From Pseudomonadota bacterium (GTDB lineage Bacteria > Pseudomonadota > Alphaproteobacteria > Rhizobiales > Tepidamorphaceae), in assembly GCA_023458595.1 (NCBI GenBank), contig JAEWYT010000153.1, positions 1 through 11,789 of the forward strand: a stretch of DNA of 11,789 bases, written 5' to 3'. Position 1 is the stretch's first letter, and every line of letters begins with the position of its first letter. The position numbers were made by a program, and so were the translations under genes. The notes under the pieces are model-generated. The model had not been told where the DNA came from, did not search any database, and was given only the letters and a program-made list of their open reading frames with translations. Shown piece by piece: positions 6,825-11,789 of the stretch.

Positions 6825-8375
6825 ATGCGCCGTGCCCTGCCGATTGCCGGTTCGTTCCTGTTCCTTTCGCTCGCCTCGATCGCCGCCGCCCAGGACGCGA
6901 CCGAGGAGAAGGTCAACGCCGCCCTGCCGAAGCTCGAGGCCTATGCCGATGGTCTCGTGAAGAACGGCGAGGTGCCCGGCCTCGCCGTCGGCGTCGTCTA
7001 CAAGGACCGGATTGTCTACCTGTGGGGCTTCGGCGTCCGCGAGGAGGGCCCCGACGCCGGGAAGCGGGAGGCGGTGGACTACGACACCGTGTTCCAGATC
7101 GCCTCGCTGTCGAAGTCGGTCTCCTCGACGGTGGTCGCCGCGCTCGTGAGCAGGGGCAAGGTCGCCTGGGACAGCCGCATCGCCGACATCGATCCGGGCT
7201 TCCGGCTGAGCGAGGCCTATCCAAGCGCCGAGGTGACGGTGACCGATCTCTTCGCGCACCGCTCCGGCCTGCCCGGCAACGCCGGCAACGAGCTCGAGGA
7301 GCTCGGCTTTCCGCGCAACCAGATCCTGACGAGGCTGCGGCTGGTGAAACCCGCCTCGAGCTTCCGCGCCGGCTACTCCTATTCGAATTTCGGCCTGACC
7401 GAAGGCGCCGTCGCCGCCGCGCGGGCGGCCGGCCTTTCCTGGGAGGATGCCGCCGCGCAGATGCTGTTCGAACCGCTCGGCATGACCTCGACCAGCTACC
7501 GGCACGACGATTTCCTCGCCTCGGAGAACCGCGCCGCGTTGCACGTGCGCCGCGACGGCAAATGGGAGGCGCTGTCGCGCCGCGATCCGGATGCCCAGGC
7601 ACCCGCCGGCGGCGTCTCCTCGTCGGCCCGCGATCTTTCCGAATGGATGCGGTTGGTGCTCGCGGGCGGCGCCTTCGACGGCACCGCGCTGATCGACGAG
7701 GCGGCGATGGACGCGATGCACGAGCCGCTGATGTGGCGCGGCTTCCACCCCGTCACCGGCTATCCGAGCTACTACGGGCGCGGCTGGAACGTCGAGTTCA
7801 CCCGCCACGGCATCGTCTGGGGCCACGCCGGCGCCTTCTCGAACGGCGCGCGCACCGTCGTCAGCCTCCTGCCGGGCGAGGGTCTCGGCATCGTCGTGCT
7901 GGCGAACGCCTTCCCGACCGGCGTTCCGGAAGCCGTCGCCGGCACGTTCTTCGACCTCGTTTTCGACGGCAGGCCGGAGCAGGACTGGCTGGAACCGTGG
8001 AACAAGCTCTACGAAAGCCTGTTCGGCCCCGCCATCGAGGCCGCCGGGGCGGCCTACGGCACGCCGCCCGCCGATGCCGCGCCGGCGCTGCCGCTGTCGG
8101 CCTACGCCGGCGCCTATGCGAACGACTATCTCGGCCGGGCGGTGGTCGCGGAGGAGGACGGCGGCCTCGTCCTGCGGCTCGGGCCGCAAGGCGAGACGCG
8201 GTATCCGCTCACCCACTTCGCCCGCGACCTGTTCGTCTACCGGCCCTACGACGAGATGCCCGGCATGCCGGCGGCGGCGACCTTCCGCGTCGGGCCGGAC
8301 GGAATGGCCCAGGCGCTCACGCTCGAGGATCTGGACGACCTCGGCATGGGAACGCTGACACGCTCCGACCGGTAG
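6825..8375 (+). CDS. Exported beta-lactamase-family serine hydrolase
   Basis: The ATG at 6825 has a GGAG at 6813-6816 with eight bases between. A signal peptide (basic MRR, hydrophobic core, 'SIAAA' then Gln23) predicts cleavage after Ala22 and export to the periplasm. The mature protein belongs to the serine beta-lactamase / class C / D-alanyl-D-alanine carboxypeptidase-like superfamily. It has S94-L-S-K97 (nucleophile Ser94), Y186-S-N188 as the tyrosine motif, and H334-A-G336 in the place of KTG, a replacement usual in the esterase and peptidase branches. Around residues 424-510 the chain has a beta-rich tail like DUF3471 ('PLSAYAGAYANDYLGRAVV'). Total length is 516 residues, normal for two-domain members. 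The substrate cannot be read from sequence: peptides, esters and D-amino-acid amides are all used by relatives, and beta-lactam resistance is not implied. It stands alone on its strand, divergent from one cyclase gene and convergent with the other, with a small hairpin 10 bases after the stop. Confidence 0.93.
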   Translation: MRRALPIAGSFLFLSLASIAAAQDATEEKVNAALPKLEAYADGLVKNGEVPGLAVGVVYKDRIVYLWGFGVREEGPDAGKREAVDYDTVFQIASLSKSVSSTVVAALVSRGKVAWDSRIADIDPGFRLSEAYPSAEVTVTDLFAHRSGLPGNAGNELEELGFPRNQILTRLRLVKPASSFRAGYSYSNFGLTEGAVAAARAAGLSWEDAAAQMLFEPLGMTSTSYRHDDFLASENRAALHVRRDGKWEALSRRDPDAQAPAGGVSSSARDLSEWMRLVLAGGAFDGTALIDEAAMDAMHEPLMWRGFHPVTGYPSYYGRGWNVEFTRHGIVWGHAGAFSNGARTVVSLLPGEGLGIVVLANAFPTGVPEAVAGTFFDLVFDGRPEQDWLEPWNKLYESLFGPAIEAAGAAYGTPPADAAPALPLSAYAGAYANDYLGRAVVAEEDGGLVLRLGPQGETRYPLTHFARDLFVYRPYDEMPGMPAAATFRVGPDGMAQALTLEDLDDLGMGTLTRSDR

Positions 8376-8384
8376 ACGGGGCGA

Positions 8385-8400
8385 AGAGCCGGACGGCTCT
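8385..8400. terminator. Hairpin between convergent genes, candidate bidirectional terminator
   Basis: AGAGCC and GGCTCT form a perfect 6-bp stem around a GGAC loop. The hairpin lies in the 37-base gap between the serine hydrolase stop and the stop of the convergent cyclase gene. No T-run follows on either strand, so terminator activity is inferred mainly from position. Confidence 0.4.
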
Positions 8401-8412
8401 GCCGGCGGTCGT

Positions 8413-10161
8413 TCAGATGTCGACCCCGGCGAGGCGCAGCCCTTCGTAGATGTGCTCGCGGTCCGCCGGGTCGGCATAGGGATGGATGAACCGCCAATAG
8501 CCCTCCGGGTCGTCGGGAGCGGCATCGGCGAGCTCGCCGACGAGCGCCGCCGCTTCGTCCGGCCGGCCGAGCCGCGCCAGGCTCGCGGTCGCCACGATCA
8601 GCGCCAGGTGCAGCCGACGCGCCGCCATCGCCAGGTTGGCGAAATGCAGGGCCTCCTCGTAGTTGCCCAGGTGGTAGTGCGCCAGCGCGATGCGGCTCGT
8701 GAACAGGAAGCCGAGCGGGTCGTGCGGGCTGAGCCGCAGCGCTCTCAGAAGCGGATCGAGCGCGGTGTCGAACTTGCCCAGGTAGATGCGCACCCAGCCG
8801 AGCGCCAGCTGGCCGAGCGCGAAGTTCGGGTTGAGGTCGATCGCCCGTTGCGCCGCCGCCAGCGCCGACTGGTGGTTGCCCGTAAGGATGGAGCCGGCGA
8901 ACACCGCGTACTGGCAGTAGGGATCGCGCGGGTCGAGGGCGACGGCGCGTTCGGCGAGCCTCAGTATCTCGAGCCGCTCGGCCTCCACGTCCCCCGTCCA
9001 GCCGAAGATGCACTTGCCGAACAGGATGCGGGCGAGCGCCATGTGGCCGCGGGCGTATTTAGGGTCGATCGCGATCGCCCGGCGCACCCACTTCTCCGCC
9101 TCGACGAAGTCCTCGCGGGTGATCTGGTAGTGGTGCCACATGCCGCGCGAGCAGCACACGAAGGCGTCCGGATCCGTCTTCGTCTGCCGGATCGCGCGCC
9201 GGCCTTCCCCCATCAGGATTTCCGGCTCGATCGCGCCGACGACGTTCTCGGTGATCTCGTCCTGGATCGCGAAGACGTCCTCGAAGGACCTGTCGTAGCG
9301 CTCCGCCCACAGATGGGCGTTCGTCTCCGCGTCGATGAGCTGTCCGGTGACCCGGACGCGGTCGCCGGATTTCCGCACGCTCCCCTCGAGCACGTAGCGC
9401 ACGCCGAGGTCGGCGGCGACCCGTTTGATGTCCACCGCCCGATCCTTGTACGTGAAGCTCGTGTTGCGGGCGATCACGAAGAACCAGCGATGCCGCGACA
9501 GGGCGGTGATGATGTCCTCGGTGATCCCGTCGGCGAAGTACTGCTGCTCGGGATCGCCGCTCATGTTGTCGAAGGGAAGCACGACGATCGACGGCTTGTC
9601 GGGCAATGTCAGCGTGCCGCTCAGGATGCCGGATTCGCTCGGGTCCTCCGCTTCCCAGTCGACCCTGTAGATCGGCACCGGCCGCGGGATGTTCTTCAGC
9701 GTGCGCTCGCCGAGATGGGTCAGGCCGAAGTTCGCCTTGCCGTAGATCTGCTCGCGGATCGATCCGGAAATGCAGATGCCGCCCGGAGCGGCGATCTCCT
9801 GCAGCCGCGCGGCGACGTTCACCCCGTCGCCGAGCAGGTTGCCGCTGGCGGCGACGACGTCTCCGAGGTTGATTCCGATGCGGAACGCGACGCGGCGCGC
9901 GGGATCGAGGTCGTTGTTGTGCCGCGACAGGCTGCGCTGGATCGCGACCGCGCAGCGCAGCGCCTGGACGGGGCTCGGGAACTCCGCCACCGCGCTGTCG
10001 CCCGCATTGGCGAAAACCCGTCCGCCGTGCTCGCCGACGAGTTCGTCGATGACGCCCTGGTAGGTCGCCAGCGTGCGAAGAGTCCCCTCTTCGTCGAGTG
10101 CAGTCAGTCGGCTGTACCCGGCGACGTCGGTGGACAGGATCGCTGCCAGCTTGCGTTCCAC
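8413..10161 (-). CDS. Cyclase-domain protein with TolB-like region and TPR repeats
   Basis: The 582-residue product has the three-part build of a large alphaproteobacterial family annotated as adenylate/guanylate cyclase with TPR. An N-terminal class III catalytic domain (1-165) holds 'LAAILSTDVAGYSRL' (metal Asp12), 'ANAGDSAVAEFPS' (metal Asp55) and 'DGVNVAARLQ' (Asn115, Arg119). A TolB-N-like region (about 190-300) includes 'VVLPFDNMSGDPEQ' and 'YFADGITEDIITALS'. The C-terminal 330-540 contains tetratricopeptide repeats such as 'AEKWVRRAIAIDPKYARGHMALA' in pieces, 'AAQRAIDLNPNFALGQLALG' and 'LDPLLRALRLSPHDPLGFLF'. There are no membrane segments or signal peptide, so it should be cytoplasmic and regulated through protein contacts. 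The position that carries the adenine-binding Lys in canonical cyclases is Ala51, and the partner is Asn108, so substrate and activity are uncertain. The start is GTG 10161 with GGGAG about 11 bases upstream. rpsU lies 110 bases upstream on the same strand and may be co-transcribed. Confidence 0.93.
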   Translation of the reverse strand: MERKLAAILSTDVAGYSRLTALDEEGTLRTLATYQGVIDELVGEHGGRVFANAGDSAVAEFPSPVQALRCAVAIQRSLSRHNNDLDPARRVAFRIGINLGDVVAASGNLLGDGVNVAARLQEIAAPGGICISGSIREQIYGKANFGLTHLGERTLKNIPRPVPIYRVDWEAEDPSESGILSGTLTLPDKPSIVVLPFDNMSGDPEQQYFADGITEDIITALSRHRWFFVIARNTSFTYKDRAVDIKRVAADLGVRYVLEGSVRKSGDRVRVTGQLIDAETNAHLWAERYDRSFEDVFAIQDEITENVVGAIEPEILMGEGRRAIRQTKTDPDAFVCCSRGMWHHYQITREDFVEAEKWVRRAIAIDPKYARGHMALARILFGKCIFGWTGDVEAERLEILRLAERAVALDPRDPYCQYAVFAGSILTGNHQSALAAAQRAIDLNPNFALGQLALGWVRIYLGKFDTALDPLLRALRLSPHDPLGFLFTSRIALAHYHLGNYEEALHFANLAMAARRLHLALIVATASLARLGRPDEAAALVGELADAAPDDPEGYWRFIHPYADPADREHIYEGLRLAGVDI

Positions 10162-10246
10162 GCGCCAAGCCGCTCCCGCGGCGTCGTTACGCTGGCTTAA
10201 TTATGATCCAATCACCGGGGATCCAGAAGCGGATTTTGGGCACCGC

Positions 10247-10290
10247 CGCCGGCGCCGGGCGATGGCCGCCGCTAGCGGCGGGCGCCGGCG
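10247..10290 (-). terminator. GC-rich inverted repeat over the rpsU stop codon
   Basis: Perfect 10-base arms CGCCGGCGCC (10247-10256) and GGCGCCGGCG (10281-10290) enclose a second perfect 16-base palindrome, CCGCCGCTAGCGGCGG (10266-10281), whose centre is the rpsU stop codon region. In the rpsU transcript this would fold into a very stable structure. No U-run follows, so it may be a Rho-assisted stop, an RNA-stabilising 3' hairpin or an attenuator before the downstream cyclase gene. Confidence 0.4.
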
Positions 10291-10511
10291 CGCTTCTTCG
10301 GGCGGGCGATGAGGCCTTCGCGCTGGGCCATCTTGCGGGCCGCCTTGCGGGCACGGCGGATCGCCTCGCCCTTCTCGCGGGCGCGCTTCTCCGACGGCTT
10401 CTCGTAGGCCTTGCGCCGCTTCATCTCGCGGAACAGGCCCTCGCGCTGCAGCTTCTTCTTCAGGGCCCTCAGGGCCTGGTCGACATTGTTGTCACGGACG
10501 AGAACTTGCAG
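10272..10511 (-). CDS. rpsU: 30S ribosomal protein S21 (bS21), apparent CTG start
   Basis: The 79-residue product is highly basic and is read as '(M)QVLVRDNNVDQALRALKKK', then 'LQREGLFREMKRRKAYEKPS' and 'EKRAREKGEAIRRARKAARK', ending in the Lys/Arg-rich tail 'MAQREGLIARPKKRAGARR'. This is bS21, a small-subunit protein near the 3' end of 16S rRNA that helps initiation. The family normally begins Met-Gln-Val-Leu-Val at this exact point, and here the codon is CTG (10511-10509). AGGAG at 10523-10519 lies seven bases upstream, an ideal spacing. No ATG, GTG or TTG occurs in frame for at least 70 bases upstream, and the first internal ATG (residue 30) would remove the conserved N-terminus. The C-terminal extension past 'REGL' is usual in alphaproteobacteria. 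A cyclase gene follows 110 bases downstream on the same strand, and the DUF1214 gene is divergent. The identity is very secure; the unusual start is the only oddity. Confidence 0.95.
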   Translation of the reverse strand: MQVLVRDNNVDQALRALKKKLQREGLFREMKRRKAYEKPSEKRAREKGEAIRRARKAARKMAQREGLIARPKKRAGARR

Positions 10512-10518
10512 GGGACTT

Positions 10519-10524
10519 CTCCTC
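10519..10524 (-). promoter_or_regulatory. Shine-Dalgarno of rpsU that fixes the CTG start
   Basis: On the minus strand GAGGAG is followed by AAGTCCC and then CTG CAA GTT. The seven-base gap between AGGAG and CTG is optimal. This is the main sequence evidence that translation begins at CTG. Confidence 0.75.
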
Positions 10525-10623
10525 TTGCTCTTTCGGTTCGGGCCTGACCGGCGGTGAAATGCCCCTCGTGCGCAAGCCCGAAGGCGCGCCGGGAAGCTCC
10601 GAGTCGGTCGAGTTGGTGGCTCT

Positions 10624-10651
10624 TACCTAGAGATTTCTACGGAAAATGCAA
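10624..10651 (-). promoter_or_regulatory. Candidate rpsU promoter
   Basis: Read on the minus strand, TTGCAT (10651-10646) and TAGGTA (10629-10624) are 16 bases apart in the only AT-rich patch upstream of rpsU. The leader to the CTG would then be roughly 105 bases, long enough for regulatory structure. The -10 element matches poorly, so this is tentative. Confidence 0.3.
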
Positions 10652-10705
10652 ATCCGGGCGGCCGGCGCCGCCGGCCCGGAGGCCCGCAATCCGGCCGCCG
10701 ACGAA

Positions 10706-10734
10706 TTGGCGGCAGGCGCTTTCCCGTCTATAAG
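10706..10734 (+). promoter_or_regulatory. Candidate promoter of the DUF1214/DUF1254 genes
   Basis: TTGGCG (10706-10711) and TATAAG (10729-10734) are separated by exactly 17 bases, close to the housekeeping sigma-70-type pattern of alphaproteobacteria. They lie about 50 bases before the ATG at 10787. The spacing and the TATA core make this the best promoter candidate in the window. Confidence 0.5.
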
Positions 10735-10786
10735 CGGGCATGTTCGTTTGAGGTCGTTCGCCCCCGAGTCCCGGCGCCCCGAATAG

Positions 10787-11365
10787 ATGCCGCCATTCCA
10801 GACCATCGCCGTGATCGCGATCGCCGCCGTGCTGGGCATCGGCTCGGCGTGGCTCGCCGTCGTCGGCGAGGTCGGCTTCGAGGCGATCCGCGCGGGCGCC
10901 TGGACGGCCTGGCCGACCGCCGGCGCCGCCCATTCCGATCCCTACATTCGCGCCCGCTTCGCCCGCACCGGCGAACTGCCGATCTCGGCGGCCGAAGGCA
11001 CCGCCTTCGTCGCCCGCGAGGACACCGCCGGCGAGGCGCTGACCGGCAACTGCGACTACCTGATCACCGGCCGCACCCCGGCCGCCCAGTGGTGGACGCT
11101 GACCCTCTACCGGGACAAGGACCTGTCGCTGATCGGCAATCCGACCGACCGCTACAGCTTCAATTCCGCCAACATCCTGCGCAAGGACGACGGCTCCTTC
11201 GACATCGTGGTGAGCCCGCGCGCGCGGCCGGGCAACTGGCTGCCCTCCGACGAGAAGGCCGGGCACCTGCAGCTCGTCTTCCGTTTCTACGACACGCCGA
11301 TCGCCACCGGCGGCAGCGTCGGCGACATCGACATGCCGCGGATCGAGCGGGGAGAGTGCCGGTGA
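10787..11365 (+). CDS. DUF1214 domain-containing membrane-anchored protein
   Basis: A 192-residue protein begins with one hydrophobic segment (about residues 6-27), which acts as a signal anchor or uncleaved signal, so the rest should be periplasmic. The C-terminal half carries the DUF1214 signature: 'WWTLTLYRDKDLSLIGNPTD' (102-121), 'RYSFNSANILRKDDGSFDIV' (122-141), then 'PGNWLPS' (148-154) and 'LQLVFRFYDTP' (161-171). DUF1214 normally occurs with DUF1254, either fused or as neighbours, and the next gene is indeed DUF1254. The biochemical role is not established. The ATG at 10787 is the only plausible start before the hydrophobic segment, although its Shine-Dalgarno is poor. The stop overlaps the start of the next gene by four bases (GTGA), which points to translational coupling. 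Identification of the family is firm and no function is claimed. Confidence 0.9.
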   Translation: MPPFQTIAVIAIAAVLGIGSAWLAVVGEVGFEAIRAGAWTAWPTAGAAHSDPYIRARFARTGELPISAAEGTAFVAREDTAGEALTGNCDYLITGRTPAAQWWTLTLYRDKDLSLIGNPTDRYSFNSANILRKDDGSFDIVVSPRARPGNWLPSDEKAGHLQLVFRFYDTPIATGGSVGDIDMPRIERGECR

Positions 11366-11789
11366 GCGAGCACATCCAGCCGATCCGCGGGCCGATGATC
11401 TGGCGCGGAGAGCGCAAGGGGCGCTTCTCCTTCGACGTCGGCCGCGCGGTGCTGCTCGTCGCCATCACGCTGGTGCTCGCCGCGATCGTCCACCTCGCCG
11501 CGATCCTGGCGATCCCGCGCCTTGCCACGCGCGACGCCTGGTCGCGCATCGCCGCGATCGCCGAGCCGTCCGGCATCACGCTCCTGCCGCGCGCCAAGTC
11601 CGGCGACGAGGTGCTGCCCGGCCTCGACCCCCTGATCGTCTACGGGGTATGCCTGTTCGACCTGAGCGACGGCCCCTTCGCCATCACCGCGCCGATGCCC
11701 GGCGACTACTGGTCGGTGTCCTTCCACACCCGCGACGGCGTCATCTTCTACGCGGTGAACGACGAGGCGGCGACGTCGAAGCGCTTCGA
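11362..11789 (+). CDS. DUF1254 domain-containing membrane protein, C-terminus outside window
   Basis: Translation starts at GTG 11362, overlapping the DUF1214 stop by four bases, with GGAG at 11351-11354 seven bases upstream. The 142 visible residues have a basic cytoplasmic N-terminus (about 1-28), a single membrane segment (about 29-51) and the start of a periplasmic domain. Within it, 'DPLIVYGVCLFDLSDGPFAI' (89-108) and 'PGDYWSVSFHTRDGVIFYAVND' in two parts (113-134) fit the DUF1254 pattern, which recurs in short membrane-anchored proteins of rhizobia next to DUF1214. The two proteins probably work together at the envelope, since they are coupled and of matching topology, but their activity is unknown to me. 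The frame is open to the right edge, so the length cannot be compared with the family. Confidence 0.85.
   Translation, partial: MSEHIQPIRGPMIWRGERKGRFSFDVGRAVLLVAITLVLAAIVHLAAILAIPRLATRDAWSRIAAIAEPSGITLLPRAKSGDEVLPGLDPLIVYGVCLFDLSDGPFAITAPMPGDYWSVSFHTRDGVIFYAVNDEAATSKRF

Noticed and set aside
5205..8375. Very long plus-strand open frame of 1056 codons ending with the serine hydrolase
   Set aside because: The part before 6825 lies antisense to the membrane cyclase and is low-complexity Arg/Gly/Asp/His-rich. The real gene starts at the ATG at 6825, which has a signal peptide and a ribosome binding site.
6660..8525. Upstream half of a minus-strand open frame of 1071 codons antisense to the serine hydrolase
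   Set aside because: It has no recognisable domain and the biased composition expected from the GC-rich third-position mirror of a real gene. Only the portion from 6659 down to 5310 is the cyclase.
8452..10200. 582-codon plus-strand open frame opposite the TPR cyclase
   Set aside because: It is antisense to a gene with clear domains, and its own composition is Arg/Asp/Gly/Val-rich without motifs.
10660..10676. GC-rich 7-bp hairpin between rpsU and the DUF1214 gene
   Set aside because: The stem is perfect, but it lies upstream of both candidate promoters with no U-run. It is the kind of structure expected by chance at this GC content.
10637..11266. Minus-strand open frame of 209 codons opposite the DUF1214 gene
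   Set aside because: It is antisense to a recognised domain gene, has no motif of its own and lacks a credible ribosome binding site.

Overview
The window looks like ordinary chromosome from a GC-rich alphaproteobacterium, most likely of the Hyphomicrobiales (Rhizobiales). The signs are a DUF2336 protein, a UPF0260/YcgN cysteine-cluster protein, a DUF1214/DUF1254 membrane-protein pair, a class III adenylate cyclase with TolB-like and TPR parts, an intergenic palindromic repeat of rhizobial style and a CtrA-like box. I cannot name a genus. I see no tRNA, rRNA, insertion sequence, prophage or CRISPR array. No stretch above 300 bases lacks a gene; the longest gene-free stretch is 10512-10786.

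Layout. Positions 1-1052 (minus) hold a DUF2336 protein that runs off the left edge. It is divergent from a two-gene plus-strand unit: a 71-aa basic protein (1213-1428) and a 267-aa lipoprotein (1458-2261). The gap between the divergent genes has a CtrA-like site. A nested palindromic repeat (2282-2356) separates the lipoprotein from a convergent YcgN-family gene (2369-2821, minus). A bifunctional class A penicillin-binding protein follows (3026-5305, plus). It converges, with a 4-base gap, on a membrane-bound class III nucleotidyl cyclase (5310-6659, minus). That cyclase is divergent from an exported beta-lactamase-fold serine hydrolase (6825-8375, plus). The hydrolase converges across a short hairpin on a second, soluble cyclase-domain protein with TolB-like and TPR regions (8413-10161, minus). 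Upstream of it on the same strand is rpsU for ribosomal protein bS21 (10272-10511), which appears to start at CTG. Divergent from rpsU, behind a good candidate promoter, are a DUF1214 gene (10787-11365) and an overlapping DUF1254 gene that runs off the right edge.

Themes. Two genes concern the cell wall or periplasm (PBP1A and the serine hydrolase). Two concern cyclic-nucleotide signalling, with very different architectures and different purine-recognition residues. The rest are mostly housekeeping or uncharacterised envelope genes. I see no defence, secretion or biosynthetic cluster and nothing that amounts to a new system. The most notable single observation is the CTG start of rpsU, supported by a well-placed Shine-Dalgarno sequence and the absence of any nearby in-frame ATG, GTG or TTG.
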